From assembly GCA_001557505.1 (NCBI GenBank), contig LSAX01000003.1, positions 1,550,001 to 1,614,000 of the forward strand: a stretch of DNA of 64,000 bases, read 5' to 3'. The notes below the pieces were generated by a model. It was not told the origin of the DNA. It worked only from the letters and a program-made list of their open reading frames with translations, and did no database searches. The translations under genes and the position numbers were made by a program. This DNA comes from Reticulascus tulasneorum (taxonomy: Eukaryota > Ascomycota > Sordariomycetes > Glomerellales > Reticulascaceae). Below are positions 1 through 11,576 of this stretch, piece by piece (the stretch's first letter is position 1; each line of letters opens with the position of its first letter).

Positions 1-1214
1 GCCCAGCGCAATTTAGAGCTTGGTATGTTAGTTTTGAGATGATCGTGTGAAGAAGCCGAGACTTTGCATTCTACTTAAGTAGATCAACTGGGCGGGCGCA
101 CCTCGTTTTCAGAGTCTCGCATTGTAAACCGACCGCATTCGTCGGATTCAAATCAGCCAATGATACATTTTATCCTAACCAAGGTATGAGCCGCGTACTC
201 TATCTTAATTACTTCCCGACGTTGAATCTCTTCTATATCAGCTAACGTTGTTTAGCGACGTGGTAAGACGGACAGATGATTGAATCGGAGCTGAAGCGTA
301 ACCATACCAAGCATTCTCTATTATTAGCTACTCGAAGTTTTGTATGCATTGGACCTACATAGTCTGTGTTAGGCCGGCACTCATACAACCCAGCGTTATT
401 TGTGGCCTTCGCACCTGGCCAACATTGCCTCGGGCATCAAACTGTACACAGTCATACAAGCATCTTCCCCATGGTGGTTAGTCCTGCGATGAAGTCACTT
501 AGCCCTCACTTTTCGATGTAGTGTTCTTGTAGGACTGTCACAGTGGGCAGACTATTTCACACCTTTTGAGATGCCTTTGCAAAGGCTTCGTGTTTAACTT
601 CGGTATGAGGGCCAGTGGCAAGGGGTGTCGAGGTAGGAAAGCTTGACCGGCCGAACGGAATTTTAAAAGACAAGAGCAAACAGAAACGTACTCATGATAT
701 GTAGATTCTTTTGCCATGTTTCGGCAGTGATCGGTTGAAAGATGTGAGTCGATGCGCTTACTCACCTCCTTATTGGCGATGGCTCGATCCGCTTACAAGG
801 CCGAGATCCACCGTGCCTCCGGTCAGCGATAACGACATCGTCCTATCTTAGTCATTCTGGGTGGTGAACGCCACATCATTAAGCGATTGGTCCCTTGACT
901 CTGTCGTTCCGCCTTCCCTAAGCCAATCTTCACGACATCGCTGACAGTAGAGAACCAGGGCTACGATGATGATACTCAGTCAGCTCCAAGACATTATCGT
1001 GCTGCAATCATACGTTTTTGAAGCGACAACTGTCAGGATGGCAAAACTAATCTTCCTAGGCCTAGAGTTCCCCGTTTGGAGGGTCCGGATTGCCGATGCA
1101 CGGCCAACAAGAATCATGATAAATACCAAGCTGGCGATCCCTTCATTCCCAAGTCACACCAAGCTACTGAATACCAAACACCAGTCTCCACGAGTTCCAT
1201 AAGCCTAGTCAACA
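1..1214. other. Left-end intergenic region
   Basis: No coding region with a recognisable family, splice pattern or conserved motif is visible on either strand. Short open frames exist (about 60-80 codons near 540-770 and 970-1200) but their translations look like random sequence. The last few hundred bases must contain the promoter of the aquaporin gene that starts at 1215. Confidence 0.5.
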
Positions 1215-2184
1215 ATGTTTTCCAAAGCCAAACTACAACGCCCGCAGCTCTTGCGCCGTCTGTCGAGCAATGTCGTACCCCTTAAGGACGGGCATGCGTT
1301 GCCGATGCTCCGGCTCCCATCTACGGTCCGCAACCATATAGTCGCCATGCTTGGCGAGTTTGTCGGAACCTTCCTCTTCCTCTTCATGGCCTTTGCTGGT
1401 ACTCAAATTGCCAACACGCCTGCGCCACCGCCCCACGCGAAGCCCGACCCTGCAGCTTATATTCTCATTTGCCTTACCTTCGGTCTTTCACTTACTGCCA
1501 ATGTCTGGGCCTTTTACCGAGTCACCGGCGGCTTGTTCAACCCCGCGGTATGGCAAACTTTCACCACTTGGTTAATGCATGATTGACTGATTGTGATTTC
1601 TGCAGGTTACCTTGGCTCTCTGGCTTTGCGCAGGCCTGTCCACGGTTCGCACCCTCCTTGTGATTCCGATACAGCTCATCGCCGGAATTGCAGCCGCAGG
1701 CGTCGTCTCAGCCTTATATCCTGGTCCCATGCATGTTGATACCTTGCTCGGCGGTGGGACAAGCATCAGCCAGGGCTTGTTCATCGAGATGTTCCTGACT
1801 GCCGAGCTTGTATTCGTGATTCTCATGCTTGCGGTTGAGAAGCAGCGGGCGACGTACCTGGCGCCTTTGGCTATTGGCACCACGTTCTTCTTGGCTGAAC
1901 TTTCAGGGGTCTACTTCACTGGCGGCTCTATGAATCCGGCCCGATCTCTCGGACCGGCCGTTGTGAACCACTCATTCCCACACTACTTCTGGATCTTCTG
2001 GGTGGGGCCCTTGTTAGGCTCGCTGCTGGCGTGTGCGTTCTACACCCTTCTCAAAGAGCTGCACTGGCGGGAAGCGAATCCGGGGCAAGACTCGGACGGA
2101 CTGGATGTTGAAAAGGGAGCATTGGACGCCCCGACGCCGGAGTCAAGCCAGGGTAGCATGGCTCACGGTACGGCACATGAGTAG
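1215..2184 (+). CDS. Aquaporin (MIP family water/glycerol channel)
   Basis: Two exons, 1215-1547 and 1606-2184, joined across a 58-nt intron (GTATGG...TGCAG, branch-like TGACTGA near 1583), give 303 residues. The intron falls exactly inside the first NPA box: exon 1 ends FNPA and exon 2 begins VTLAL. The second box is GGSMNPARS, followed by a hydrophobic helix. Both half-helix NPA motifs and about six membrane segments mark a MIP channel. The Arg directly after the second NPA and the absence of a long glycerol-facilitator insertion favour an orthodox aquaporin over an aquaglyceroporin. The N-terminus (about 45 residues) is basic and cytosolic. The C-tail is short and acidic. Likely plasma-membrane water transport. 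Substrate range is inferred only from the motifs. Confidence 0.93.
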
Positions 2185-3216
2185 GCGGCGGATTTATTGT
2201 GGTGTCCCTTGCTTGCCAAACTAAAGAATCGGTGTTGGCCATGAATCATGCGGCAAAGCCTGTCAATTGGAAGGGGACGAGTGACGAGTGATTTCAAAGC
2301 CAGAGAGACAGAGAGGTGGAGCACGCGTTTCATCAAGAGCAGAGAGGTTGCGGTAGAGGACAACATTTCGGAGTGAGGAAAGATCCAGTAGTTTTTATAT
2401 CAATATTCCTTTTCTTTTTTTCTTTTTCATCCTGTACTCTTTGTTTAACTGACCATGACAAAAGAGGTCTGGCAAGTACAAATAGACTATATAGTAAGCA
2501 CGATCATAACCACATGTAGCCTCACGCCCATCACGACCATCGAGGCAGCACTCCAGATCGCCGTGGTTGGTTAAACGCTCGCATTTGGTTACTGTAAAAA
2601 TCTGGAACCTATTGCTGTTTCAGATGTTGGCGACCGCCAACTTCGAAACAGGCGCCATTCCGAAGAACGGATGGGACGAGTTCGTAGCAGACGCCTCCAA
2701 TGGTCAAGGCGTACACTAGTTATTCCCGCTTCTCAGTGAGTAACCTTCGATTTGTGAATACGAGTATTCCCGCCATTAGTCACCTGTAGGATCTTAATCT
2801 AAACGCCTGTCGCCGATCTTGCCCCTAATTACGCGCAGGGGGCTAAATGTACGGGAGGTGCATATGCGACCCTGAATGGTCGAATTGGTGGCAAGCGTGG
2901 CACCAGAATGGCGCAGCGCAATCCTTCGTACTGTCCTGCCCTACTGCATCTCCACTGTCAGAGCAGATCTCCGGTTGTGGTATGAACATGGGCCAAGGTC
3001 TGCCTCGTGCCCCCAGGGTCCAGAGAAGATGGGAGATGTTTTTAAATTTCGATCGCGCTTGGAGCTCAGAAGAAATAGGCTGATGACTTCCGCCAGAGCC
3101 GAATGATCCTTTCTGAACCCATTTTTATTTCCTTTTTCCCCGTACACCTTTGACCTGTCAGCTAGCCTGATCAACCTCAACGTTCTTCCTCTGCGTCTCC
3201 TGGGGAGGTCTTCGTG
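2185..3216. other. Intergenic region between aquaporin and Cys-rich membrane protein
   Basis: No supportable gene. A T-rich run (2400-2430) probably belongs to the 3' region of the aquaporin transcript. Pyrimidine-rich sequence at about 3120-3210, just before the next start codon, looks like a fungal core promoter. Short overlapping frames at 2847-3106 show no family resemblance. Confidence 0.5.
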
Positions 3217-4177
3217 ATGCACGTCTTCCCGTTTATAGCGCTCTCGAGCGCCTTTGCTCCAAGACAGGATGCAAACCCAGTCCTAATTGACTGCTACGGC
3301 GTCAATGGGTTCGTGTATCCCGAAAATGTCAAATGCCCGACTTCCAATTCGTGTTGTAATGCGCAGGCGACGTGTCTTCCGAATAGGCTATGCCATAACG
3401 CAGGTGATGGGCCAGACACGTTTGTGCGTGGGCCTTGTTCCATCTTCCCGTACGACGAGACCAGATGCGCGGAAATCTGCGTCTACAGTAAGTGATTGCC
3501 TTTACCTCGGCTCCAACACAGCGGGACATTGCTATCGGACAGAAGTGCATCCTTCGTCGTTGGTATTTTGTAGCACACCGGCTCACCCCTTTGTGATAGA
3601 TGAAACCGAGGTACACGGTGGCACATTCCCACGCGTCACGCCTTGCGCCGATGGCAGCTTATGCTGTAGCAACGATCCACAATGCTGCGAAAATGACCGC
3701 GGTATATTTCTGGACAACAGCGGCAACATAGCAACCGGGGCGCCCAGCACAACATCCAGCGTGCCCGTTTCGACCTCAACCTCCACGACTACGACATCAT
3801 CAGCCAGCGCCTCACAGACGCCGCCGAATACTCCCCCGCCGAGCACTGACAACGGAATGGGGCTTAAGATCGGCCTCGGAGTCGGAATTCCCGTTGCTTT
3901 TATTGCTGCAGGCCTGGGTGTGTGGCTGTTCCTCCGATGGAAGAAGCGGAAACAGAGTGCAGCAGCTCCAGGGGAAGGGTTCGATCAAAGCCAGGGAAGC
4001 CCACACCAGGATTACAAAGTCGGGGACGTATACGGTAGCCCGCCAATGTCGAACTACGACAGCCCCCGTTCGGAACTGGATTCAACGCAGTATCAGCGCC
4101 TCGAAATGGCAGACAACCGGCTACCACCACATCAAATACCGAATAACCGCCAAGCAGAGCCTGTCGAGATAGGGTAG
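3217..4177 (+). CDS. Cys-rich secreted ectodomain with single transmembrane anchor, hypothetical
   Basis: Start ATG is 3217, with a short secretion signal (MHVFPFIALSSAFA). Exon 1 is 3217-3487. Exon 2 is most likely 3543-4177 after a 55-nt intron beginning GTAAGT. A closer AG at 3521 is also in phase and would add seven residues including one Cys. The ectodomain has regularly spaced cysteines, with CC pairs (SNSCC, SLCC, PQCC). A Ser/Thr/Pro-rich linker follows, then one hydrophobic helix (GLGVGIPVAFIAAGLGVWLFL), a basic stop-transfer RWKKRK and a cytosolic tail of about 85 residues rich in Ser, Tyr and Gln. This is the common fungal layout of a cell-surface or wall-sensing membrane protein. 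No enzymatic motif is visible, so the function is unknown. The tail could carry phosphorylation sites. Confidence 0.82.
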
Positions 4178-4280
4178 GGTAGATTAGATATCTTGGATAG
4201 AGTGGCCCGAAAATCTAGAATCAATATTAATTCGAATGCTGTTTAACATTTTAACTCAGACCAGCGGCTACTCATCCACG

Positions 4281-6887
4281 TCACACTTCATCGGCAAGTT
4301 TTCCTCGCCGGTCCTTGATACTTCTGGATGCTCCCTTCTCGCCCAGCCACTTGAAGAATAGATCATTCCCAGAGGCTCGTGCAATGTGTAAGGCAGTCTG
4401 CCCTTCAGTGCCGCTGATGCGGTCAAGCGCTGCCTTGTCTTTCTCCAGGAGTAGACGTCCGACGTCGACGTTCCCTACCTTCGCCGCCAGCATCAACGGT
4501 GTCCACCCGTCCTTAAATCGAATAGCAACCTGAACCCCGACGCCAAGCAAAGCCCGCACAGTCTCTGTACTTCCTGAGTTGATAGCATGATAAAGTGGTG
4601 GAAGCGTCGTCGTATCATTTGGGTCAGCTTTGTGGGCTATCAGCTTCTTGATCGCAGAAATGTTTCCCTCCCGAATGGCGATATCTAATGCGGATACACC
4701 GCTAGAACCAAACACTCTAGGATCCGCACCTGCCAGTAGCAGGGTGTCGAGGATCTCGTCGTTGCCGGCATGGACTGCGAATAGAAGTGGCACCCACCCC
4801 CCTGCATCACGACGTGATGCATCGGCTCCTAGAGACAGGAGAAGCTTCACAACTTTCAAATCGCCACGCATGGCTGCTACGACAAGAGGAGAAAATCCAC
4901 CTGGATGTGAGGCGTTAATGTCGGCACCACAATTCTTGAGCAGACGCACGGCAGCGGTCTGTCCATTCTCTACAGCCAGAGCCAGAGGAGTTTCACCGTT
5001 ACGGGTGAACGCGTCAAGCTCTGCGCCAGCCTTCACCAAATCGGTGATTACATGAGAATGGCCCGTTGAAGCTGCAACATGTAGAGCGGTCCAGCCTCTC
5101 ATATCGGTCGATGTAGGATGAACCTCGAGAAGAGCTCTTTTCAACTCTCCTGAGTTGCCAGATTTGGCTGCGGCATGCAGTGGCGCTTGAGCAAAACTGC
5201 CAATCTCGACTTTCGGACTTGATTCCAAGATGAAGTTCAACTCCGAGGCAGCCTTGCCAGTCATTTTGTCACTAGAAACAGGATTCTCGTGCAAAAGGAG
5301 CCACGTTTGTTTCTCGGCCACGTAAGATTCTTCGGTCTCGCCAACGGCAAATGTCATGCAGACCCATGCCTCGAGATCCTTTGGTTTCGTGAAACGTTCA
5401 ACCAACAAACCCACTCTAGAGAAATGTCGCTTAGGCGTGAGTGTTTCGTCTGTCAGGAGGTACGCAGTTCCATCCTTGACGGCACGCTCGAACTCTTCGA
5501 CGCTCTGGGGACTGTCCCTTTGCGTCGCCTCGCTCACAAACCCAACGGTATAGGCACCTGGTGTTTTCCCGTTCTCCAATTCCAAAATGACGCGGCCAGG
5601 CTTGCTTGGTACGATGGATCTGATCTTGCTAGTGAGCCAGGACCGAGACATTCCTCGGCGTTGCCAGATTCCGGGTTCGATAATCACACTGTCGACCAGG
5701 CCTGGGAACACAGCAGGCGCCCAACCAGGGTAGGATGATCTTGGCGGTCCGTGGAAGAGAGCAAGGCGCGTCGCGTGTCGCTTCTGCGCTTCGTAGACCT
5801 TCTGCATTGCAGTTTCGAGCGTCTCGCTTAGGCTCCAGGAAAGTTGTAGCGTTGGGAACAGTGAGCGGGCATAGTCAATCTTTTCGGTCGCTTCTCGATA
5901 TCCGCAACCGATAGCGATGTCCGGCAAAAAAACTCCTAGTTCGTCATTGCGTTCCAATCGCACGAAAGTCCGCGCGAGGCTAGGATACTTACCTGGAGCG
6001 TCCCGTTTGTATCGCTCACCGGCTTCTCGTTGAGCTTGGTCCTTGAGAGTTTGCGTAATAGAGTGGAAACTAACGAAACCATTCTTGGTAGCTACGATTG
6101 AATTGGCCGCTAGTTTGATCTCCTGATACGTCCAGACTCGCGTCATCCACCCTAGCATGGTCGAGTGAGTCAGACGCTTGCAATCAATCCCTTTCAAAGG
6201 CTACTCACATCCACAAGAGAGAATTACAGCGACTTTGATAGGGTCAGTGCTATTAAACCGAAGGACCATGGCGTCCAAAACGATGACATAGCTGGCGTTT
6301 CGATAAATCTCGGCCATGGCGTTAATAAGCATTGACTTGATTTCCTCGTCTGCAACTTTGAGTGCTCTCTTTCCTCCAGGGATGGCTAGACTATCGGTCC
6401 ATATCCATTTGATCCCGAGAGACTCAACCTTCGCAAACACTTGATCAAGAAGGCTTCGGTGAAGGCCGCGGTTGTCATCGTCAGCATTAAGGCCCTGCGA
6501 CCATACGTGAGATAGCGCCGCATATCCTTCTTCCGGATTGACACAAAACTGCCCCTGTTTGTTGACACAGAGCGCGCCCAGAAAGTCGGCCGAGAGCTGT
6601 ATGTCTTCGGCCGTTGGTTTAACAAACTCAGAGCTAGTGTGAGATCTTCTGGGTACTATAGAGAAAGATTTCATCTCTGCCCTGATATCGTCAGGAGACG
6701 CGTACAGGTCAGCGAAAAGCTCATCGAGCTCTTTTTCGGTCCAAAAGCATAGCTCGTTTTTCGAAACAGAGCTTGCAATGGGTTTGGGAATCCCTTTCGC
6801 CAGAAGGTAGTCATTCACAAACCGATTGTTTGGCTCCCTTGGCTGGGCCAGAGCGTGCCGAAGCGCTGAGATGTCGTATGATGTCAT
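4281..6887 (-). CDS. HET-domain protein with C-terminal ankyrin repeats
   Basis: Exon 1 is 6887-6209, the intron 6208-6152 (57 nt, GTGAGT...CTAG, branch CTGAC), exon 2 6151-4281; 849 residues. The HET domain spans roughly residues 118-290. It has YAALSHVW (122-129), LGIKWIWTDSLAIP (157-170), an EIYRNASYVIVLD block (193-205) and, across the splice, RVWTYQE. From about residue 550 to the end there are about nine ankyrin repeats (repeated G.TALH.AA..GH/N patterns). HET domains trigger cell death in vegetative incompatibility. Ankyrin arrays usually recognise a partner or keep the HET domain inactive. The middle (about 300-540) is not assignable; no NACHT/NB-ARC P-loop is seen. The canonical IDSLCIDQ box is altered to TDSLAIPGG, so activity is not assured. 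Role in self/non-self recognition is inferred from the family. Confidence 0.9.
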
Positions 6888-7724
6888 TCAATTAAACCTG
6901 GAGAAGATAAGGATTTGGTGTGAGGCTGTGAAGTTGGAAATGTCCTGGAACACAAGCTGAATATTAGCAGAACGAGCGAGCGAGAAGAGCTGAAACTTCA
7001 CGTGACCACCACCTTCTGCTGTTCAAGTGAATAGAGCAAGCTCACGAAGCTCACACATTGACACTCCAGTCGCAAATCGGAATGTTAAGCAAGACTCAAC
7101 AGCACCGATTCAGTAAGCCAGGATAATCAAGACTAACATGGCAGGCTGTATCATCTTTGGTAGATACATTGCCGATCGTGATGGAGGTGTGTGAGGTATC
7201 ACGCTGATGTGGCTTCTGGGGCTCTGATTCTAAGCTTCTTTCGAGCATGGACGGCAGCGAAGCAGCTGGGCGGCCAGTAACTATACCCGATGCTCAGAAC
7301 CGGGCTACCATCTCCGAGTTCATACATCCCTTATGGCTTCTAGGCAAGACTCTAGTACTAATAAGCTACTTGATATACAGGTACAAATATGTACGAAGTA
7401 GACATCGAGAGGTAGTTACATGTGAGCGAGGATATCGTGGGGCCTTGCGGGTAAGAGCGGGGCACAGACGGGACGTGGACCGGGATGTGACAGAGGTGCG
7501 GGGTTTATTTTCCCCCACCAAAAGGTACCAAACATAAGACGTAAATCTGCCCAAAATTGGGTACATATCTATTCGTGGCCCATGGGGGTAGCTTCAAAGT
7601 TACGTGTGAGCCGTCGGTTGGACATAGGCTTGGATTTGAACTTGGCTGAAAGAGTTCACCACACATAAGACGACCAAGGCCACCAATTCACTGACAGTAT
7701 TTTCTGTTGCCTCTTGCCTCCATC
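6888..7724. other. Divergent promoter region between HET-ankyrin gene and P450
   Basis: An 837-bp spacer separates two divergently transcribed genes. No other gene is supported; frames at 7247-7566 on both strands lack family features. It should hold the promoters of both neighbours. Confidence 0.5.
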
Positions 7725-9405
7725 ATGGCAGCGGTCAGCTCTAAGCTAATTCTTGGGGCATGCACTCTGGCATTTCTCTACTTCGTGTGGCTGATCATCT
7801 CGCGAGTTTTCTTGTCCCCTCTGGCTCAATTCCCTGGGCCGCGACAGGCAGCGCTGAGCAACTGGTACGAGTTCTACTACGACGTGGTCTTGCATGGCAA
7901 GTTCACTTTGCACTGCCAAGAATTGCATAAGCAATACGGTGCGTCTATCTATTCCCAGCGTCTTGTAGGGCGATTTGCAAAGCACAAACTTAGACATGGT
8001 GCACAGGGCCAATCGTTCGGATCACGCCAACCGAGCTGCATATTGACGATCCTGAGTACTTTGATACTCTCTACACTCGTTCGGGACGACGTGACAGGTA
8101 TTCATACTTCTCGGGTCGTTTTGGCTATGCCAGTGACAGTTTCTCCACCATCCATCACGACCACCATCGCATGCGGAGGAAAGCAATCAGTCCCTTCTTC
8201 TCCATCACCAAAATCGCAGAGTTCCAGCCTGTTATTCAGGCAAATGTGGAAAAGCTCTGTCAGAAACTTGCTGCTTACCAAGCTGGACAGGTGGTTCCAC
8301 TAAGCCTCGCTTGGACAGCCCTCACGACCGATATCATCACAGAGTACGCATTTGCAAACTCTTACAACCAGCTCGATGTGCCAGAGTTTGCCGACACCCT
8401 GCATGAAGCACTAATAGTAATATACACTACGGGACATTTTGCTTTGCACTTCCCTATCGTCTTCCCCATCTTGGATGTGCTTCCTGAATGGCTTGTACGC
8501 GCAGCACAACCGGCTATCATGCCCGTTGTTGGACTCCGAAAGGTCGGATTGAAGAGCTTATTGCCTGTGTAATATAAAGATTAACATGCTCCTCCCTCTA
8601 GGATCTGGCAAAGCGCATCCGAGAAATTCGAGACGGCGTCAACCAAGGCCACAAGAGCGCCCAGCACAAGACCATCTTCCATGAGCTCCTTCACAGCGAT
8701 CTGCCAGTTGAGGAAAAGACCGAGGCCAGACTTGGGGATGAAGCTCAGCTTATTGTTGCTGCTGGACTTGTCACGACTTCTCGTGCTCTGACAGTCGCGG
8801 CATTCCATCTTGCCAAAAATGCCGAGATCGTGGCAAAGCTGCGCGACGAAGTCGTCAGTGCCGCAACACCGACGGACTGGCGTGTGCTGGAGAAGCTGCC
8901 GTACCTGAACGGCGTTGTATGCGAGTCCATCCGACTCTCTCACGGTGTGGTGACTCGAGCACCGCGATTAGCGCCTGATAACGAGCTACAATATGGCCAG
9001 TGGACAATTCCACGCAACACGCCAGTTTCCATGACGACATTTGATGTTTTGATGAGTGAACATATATTTCATAATCCGGAGGCGTTCATTCCAGATCGCT
9101 GGGTTGCAGATGCGCATCTTCAGCAGTACTTTGTGCCTTTTGGCAAGGGCTCCAGACAATGTCTCGGTATTAAGTAAGTTTTAACATGCCCAGCTTGGTC
9201 GGAGTGCACACGCCGTGGCTAACAATGGCACAGCCTGGCCATGGCTGAACTCTATATCGCCATCGCAACTGTTTTTACCCGATTTGACTTCCAGCTCTTT
9301 GAGACTGACGAATCTGACGTCAAGATGGAACATGCGTATCTTGTGCCGTATCCGAAATGGGATTCCAAAGGTGTTAGGGTCACTGTCAAGCCTACGAGGA
9401 GATAA
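7725..9405 (+). CDS. Cytochrome P450 monooxygenase
   Basis: Four exons, 7725-7938, 8007-8542, 8602-9173 and 9234-9405, encode 497 residues. The start is ATG 7725; a TTG upstream is not used. An N-terminal membrane anchor (residues about 7-27) is followed by LAQFPGPR, the Pro-rich hinge. The I-helix motif is AGLVTT (304-309), the K-helix ExxR is E358-S-I-R361, and the heme loop is PFGKGSRQCLG with ligand Cys437. The last intron lies right after the heme loop, giving LGIN-LAMAEL as in many fungal P450s. The second intron has a weak donor (GTCGGA); the only nearby alternative would give a 35-nt intron. The overall sequence resembles ascomycete P450s of the trichodiene-oxygenase/benzoate-hydroxylase superclan, so an ER-bound oxidation of a small organic or terpenoid substrate is expected. 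The substrate is unknown. Confidence 0.95.
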
Positions 9406-9801
9406 TAGCGAGTCTGCGAGGGAATGAAGTGAGCGACGTTAGATGTATCATGAAGGCTGCAAGATATCAAGCTTCGTACTGATGGACATGCGATGACTGT
9501 GTAAGCCCTGTTCATGTATGCTACCAGAATGGCAATGGACTTTTCCGCCTGTGTCGTCTTTTCTTCGAACCATCATCGGTTTGCAGGGGGGGGATGCGGC
9601 TTACGGCTGTGTACGACAGTTTTCGTGCCGCCTGCAGTCCTGACCCCACATCCAAAAAATACCGAGATCGGGGCCAAAGACGATCTCCTCAATGACGTTA
9701 TATTGCTTTAGATTTCGACAAAAATACTCAATCTCTGCAGCATACTTATGTACCGAAGGCAGACGTTGTCCATAACTTAAACCCCTGACTCAGGCTACAC
9801 A
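9406..9801. other. Spacer between P450 and DUF1989 gene
   Basis: A 396-bp gap holds the P450 3' end and the promoter of the next gene on the same strand. It contains a G run at 9586-9592. No further gene is seen. Confidence 0.5.
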
Positions 9802-10858
9802 ATGTCACACACAGGGGCAAGCGATTCCGAGCGTCTTCTGGCTCGAAAGCCGATACCAAAGCAACCGCCAGCGTACCTTGCAACGGCGGGATCACCGTTG
9901 ACAGTTGACCAGAGCCTGTACGCCGCGGTTCAGGCGGCACCACGCGTCCTGGTTGACCAATTCACTCTTCCCATTCGATCGGGAAGAGCATGGAAAGCCC
10001 TTGCAGGATCAATCGTAAGAATCAGCACACCGGAAGGACCTCAAGTTGGTATGTGTTTGTACCAGACCATCCCACACCATTCGACAGGATACACTGACCA
10101 TCCATGCTTGCAGGCGACTTGAATATCTGGAATGCAGAGAATCCCCGAGAACGATTCTGGGCCAGTCGAACAAAGCAACTCCATGCGTCTCACCTCACAA
10201 CAAATGACCGCCTATGGTCATGCCTGCCATACATGAGACCTTTAGTCACAATCATATCTGATACCTTGTCATGGTATGGGACCGATGAACATGGCGGCCG
10301 CGTACATGATCTGCTAGGCACGCGTTGCGATCCGTACATCAATAGCGTCTTGGCTGGAGGGGAGTACGACTTCCACTGCCACTCCAATCTAACGCGCGCA
10401 GTGCTCCCATTTGGATTGATTGAATCTGACATTCATGATGTGATCAACCTGTTCCAGGTCACTGGCCTGGATGAGAAGGGTAGGTATTTCATGAATCCTT
10501 GTCCCGCGCAAGCAGGGGACCACGTTGAGTTCTTGGCCGAGCAGGATGTGTTGATGGCGTTAAGTATATCTCCCTCACGCTTCGATGTTCAAACTCTCAA
10601 AACATATCATCTTTTTAATAACAATATGGTACAGGCACTTGTCCAGGGGGTGATCTATCACTGTGGGGGTTTGGGAGTGACAACGAAAAGGAGATGATCA
10701 AGTGCTGCCGTCCACTCAAGGTTGAGATCTTTAAACTCGAAGATGAGAATCTACTACAAATAAGTGGATGGAAGCCATCAGAGTCCTCGCCGTACAAGGG
10801 TATGCATGGAATTTCTGTTCCGAGCGGGGAGCATGAGTCAAAGGGCAGCTCAACATAA
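9802..10858 (+). CDS. DUF1989 / urea carboxylase-associated family protein
   Basis: Exons 9802-10048, 10114-10563 and 10635-10858 (introns 65 and 71 nt) give 306 residues, and phases close in frame. Diagnostic blocks are the RFWASRTKQLHASHLT stretch, EYDFHCHSNLTRAVLPFG, VINLFQVTGLDEKGRYF, NPCPAQAGDHVEFLAEQDVLMALSTCPGGDLS and a final MIKCCRPLKVEIF. These define the DUF1989 fold, whose conserved His and Cys residues probably bind a metal. Bacterial relatives sit beside urea carboxylase and are reported to act on carboxyguanidine as a deiminase. Fungal members are common but largely uncharacterised, so the reaction here is inference. It is cytosolic, with no signal peptide. It lies 396 bp downstream of the P450 in the same direction, which may mean shared regulation but proves no pathway. 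Confidence 0.92.
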
Positions 10859-11387
10859 GATCCACTTGTGTCCATACACCCGGGGATGGATGATAGCAAA
10901 GGCATGATGGATTCCGTAGCGCATCTACAGTGGCCATTAAATTCCTCCCAGGATTTCTAATCGCTGGGCGGGCCATCAACCATGTCCGGAAAATCTGCAG
11001 CCATATTGGTCTCCTGTTGTCTGTCCCCGAAGTACAAACTAGGAGGGAACGAGTTCTCGCTAATGCACTTTGGATTACATCCACTGAGAGGCCCAGATTC
11101 ACCATGCCTCTTTGTATAGTCAAGGACCCCCGTGGCGTTTTTGCATTCAGGTTGGACTATCACAAAACAATGTTAATACCCCATGCAGCCGATATAATTG
11201 TGTCTTTATATGGATGCCTCTTCTTACCTTTCAGATCATCATATGGCCGTAGCCAATACATACAATGTTCCAGACTGGTAGTATATGGTGTGAATAACCC
11301 ATTGTAGTTCCAATACCACGCCCTAAATGCTGCATCAGCCCATCGGGCGACTACACTTTCTACTTGCCTCGAACCGATGCTATGCAC
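10859..11387. other. Intergenic region, no gene seen
   Basis: Overlapping frames on both strands (10930-11307 plus; 10731-11123 and 11160-11387 minus) have no recognisable domain or splice logic. The minus-strand part up to about 11387 could hold 3' exons of the small secreted peptide gene beginning at 11576. None was convincing. Confidence 0.4.
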
Positions 11388-11576
11388 TCACTTATTGGTG
11401 TCGTTCACAGCACACCCAGTCATTATCAAAGCGCCAGCTGGAGAAACCTTGACTACCTCTGAACTGATATCCGGACAGCAGTATGTCTTGATCTCAGCGG
11501 TAGTTGTGCAATTGAGGGAAGCAAGGACAGTAGTCACAGCAGCGGAGACTGCGAGGATGACTAAAGAGTGCTTCAT
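11388..11576 (-). CDS. Small secreted Cys-containing peptide, 3' end uncertain
   Basis: ATG at 11576 opens a clear signal peptide (MKHSLVILAVSAAVTTVLAS). The rest is a short mature region, LNCTTTAEIKTYCCP...GALIMTGCAVNDTNK, with four cysteines including a CC pair. Read without splicing it ends at a TGA after 62 residues. That TGA lies inside a good donor (AA|GTGAGT), so the gene probably continues after an intron. Acceptors at 11317 or 11308 are possible, but neither gives a convincing continuation. A TTAAATAA element lies about 80 bp upstream. The size and signal peptide fit the broad class of small secreted cysteine-rich proteins; the C-x10-CC spacing is loosely hydrophobin-like, but there are too few cysteines to call it one. 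Function unknown. Confidence 0.55.
   Translation of the reverse strand: MKHSLVILAVSAAVTTVLASLNCTTTAEIKTYCCPDISSEVVKVSPAGALIMTGCAVNDTNK

Noticed and set aside
8543..8566. Longer second exon of the P450 using a GTGTAA donor at 8567
   Set aside because: It would leave a 35-nt intron, below the size of every other intron here; the 59-nt intron with GTCGGA was preferred.
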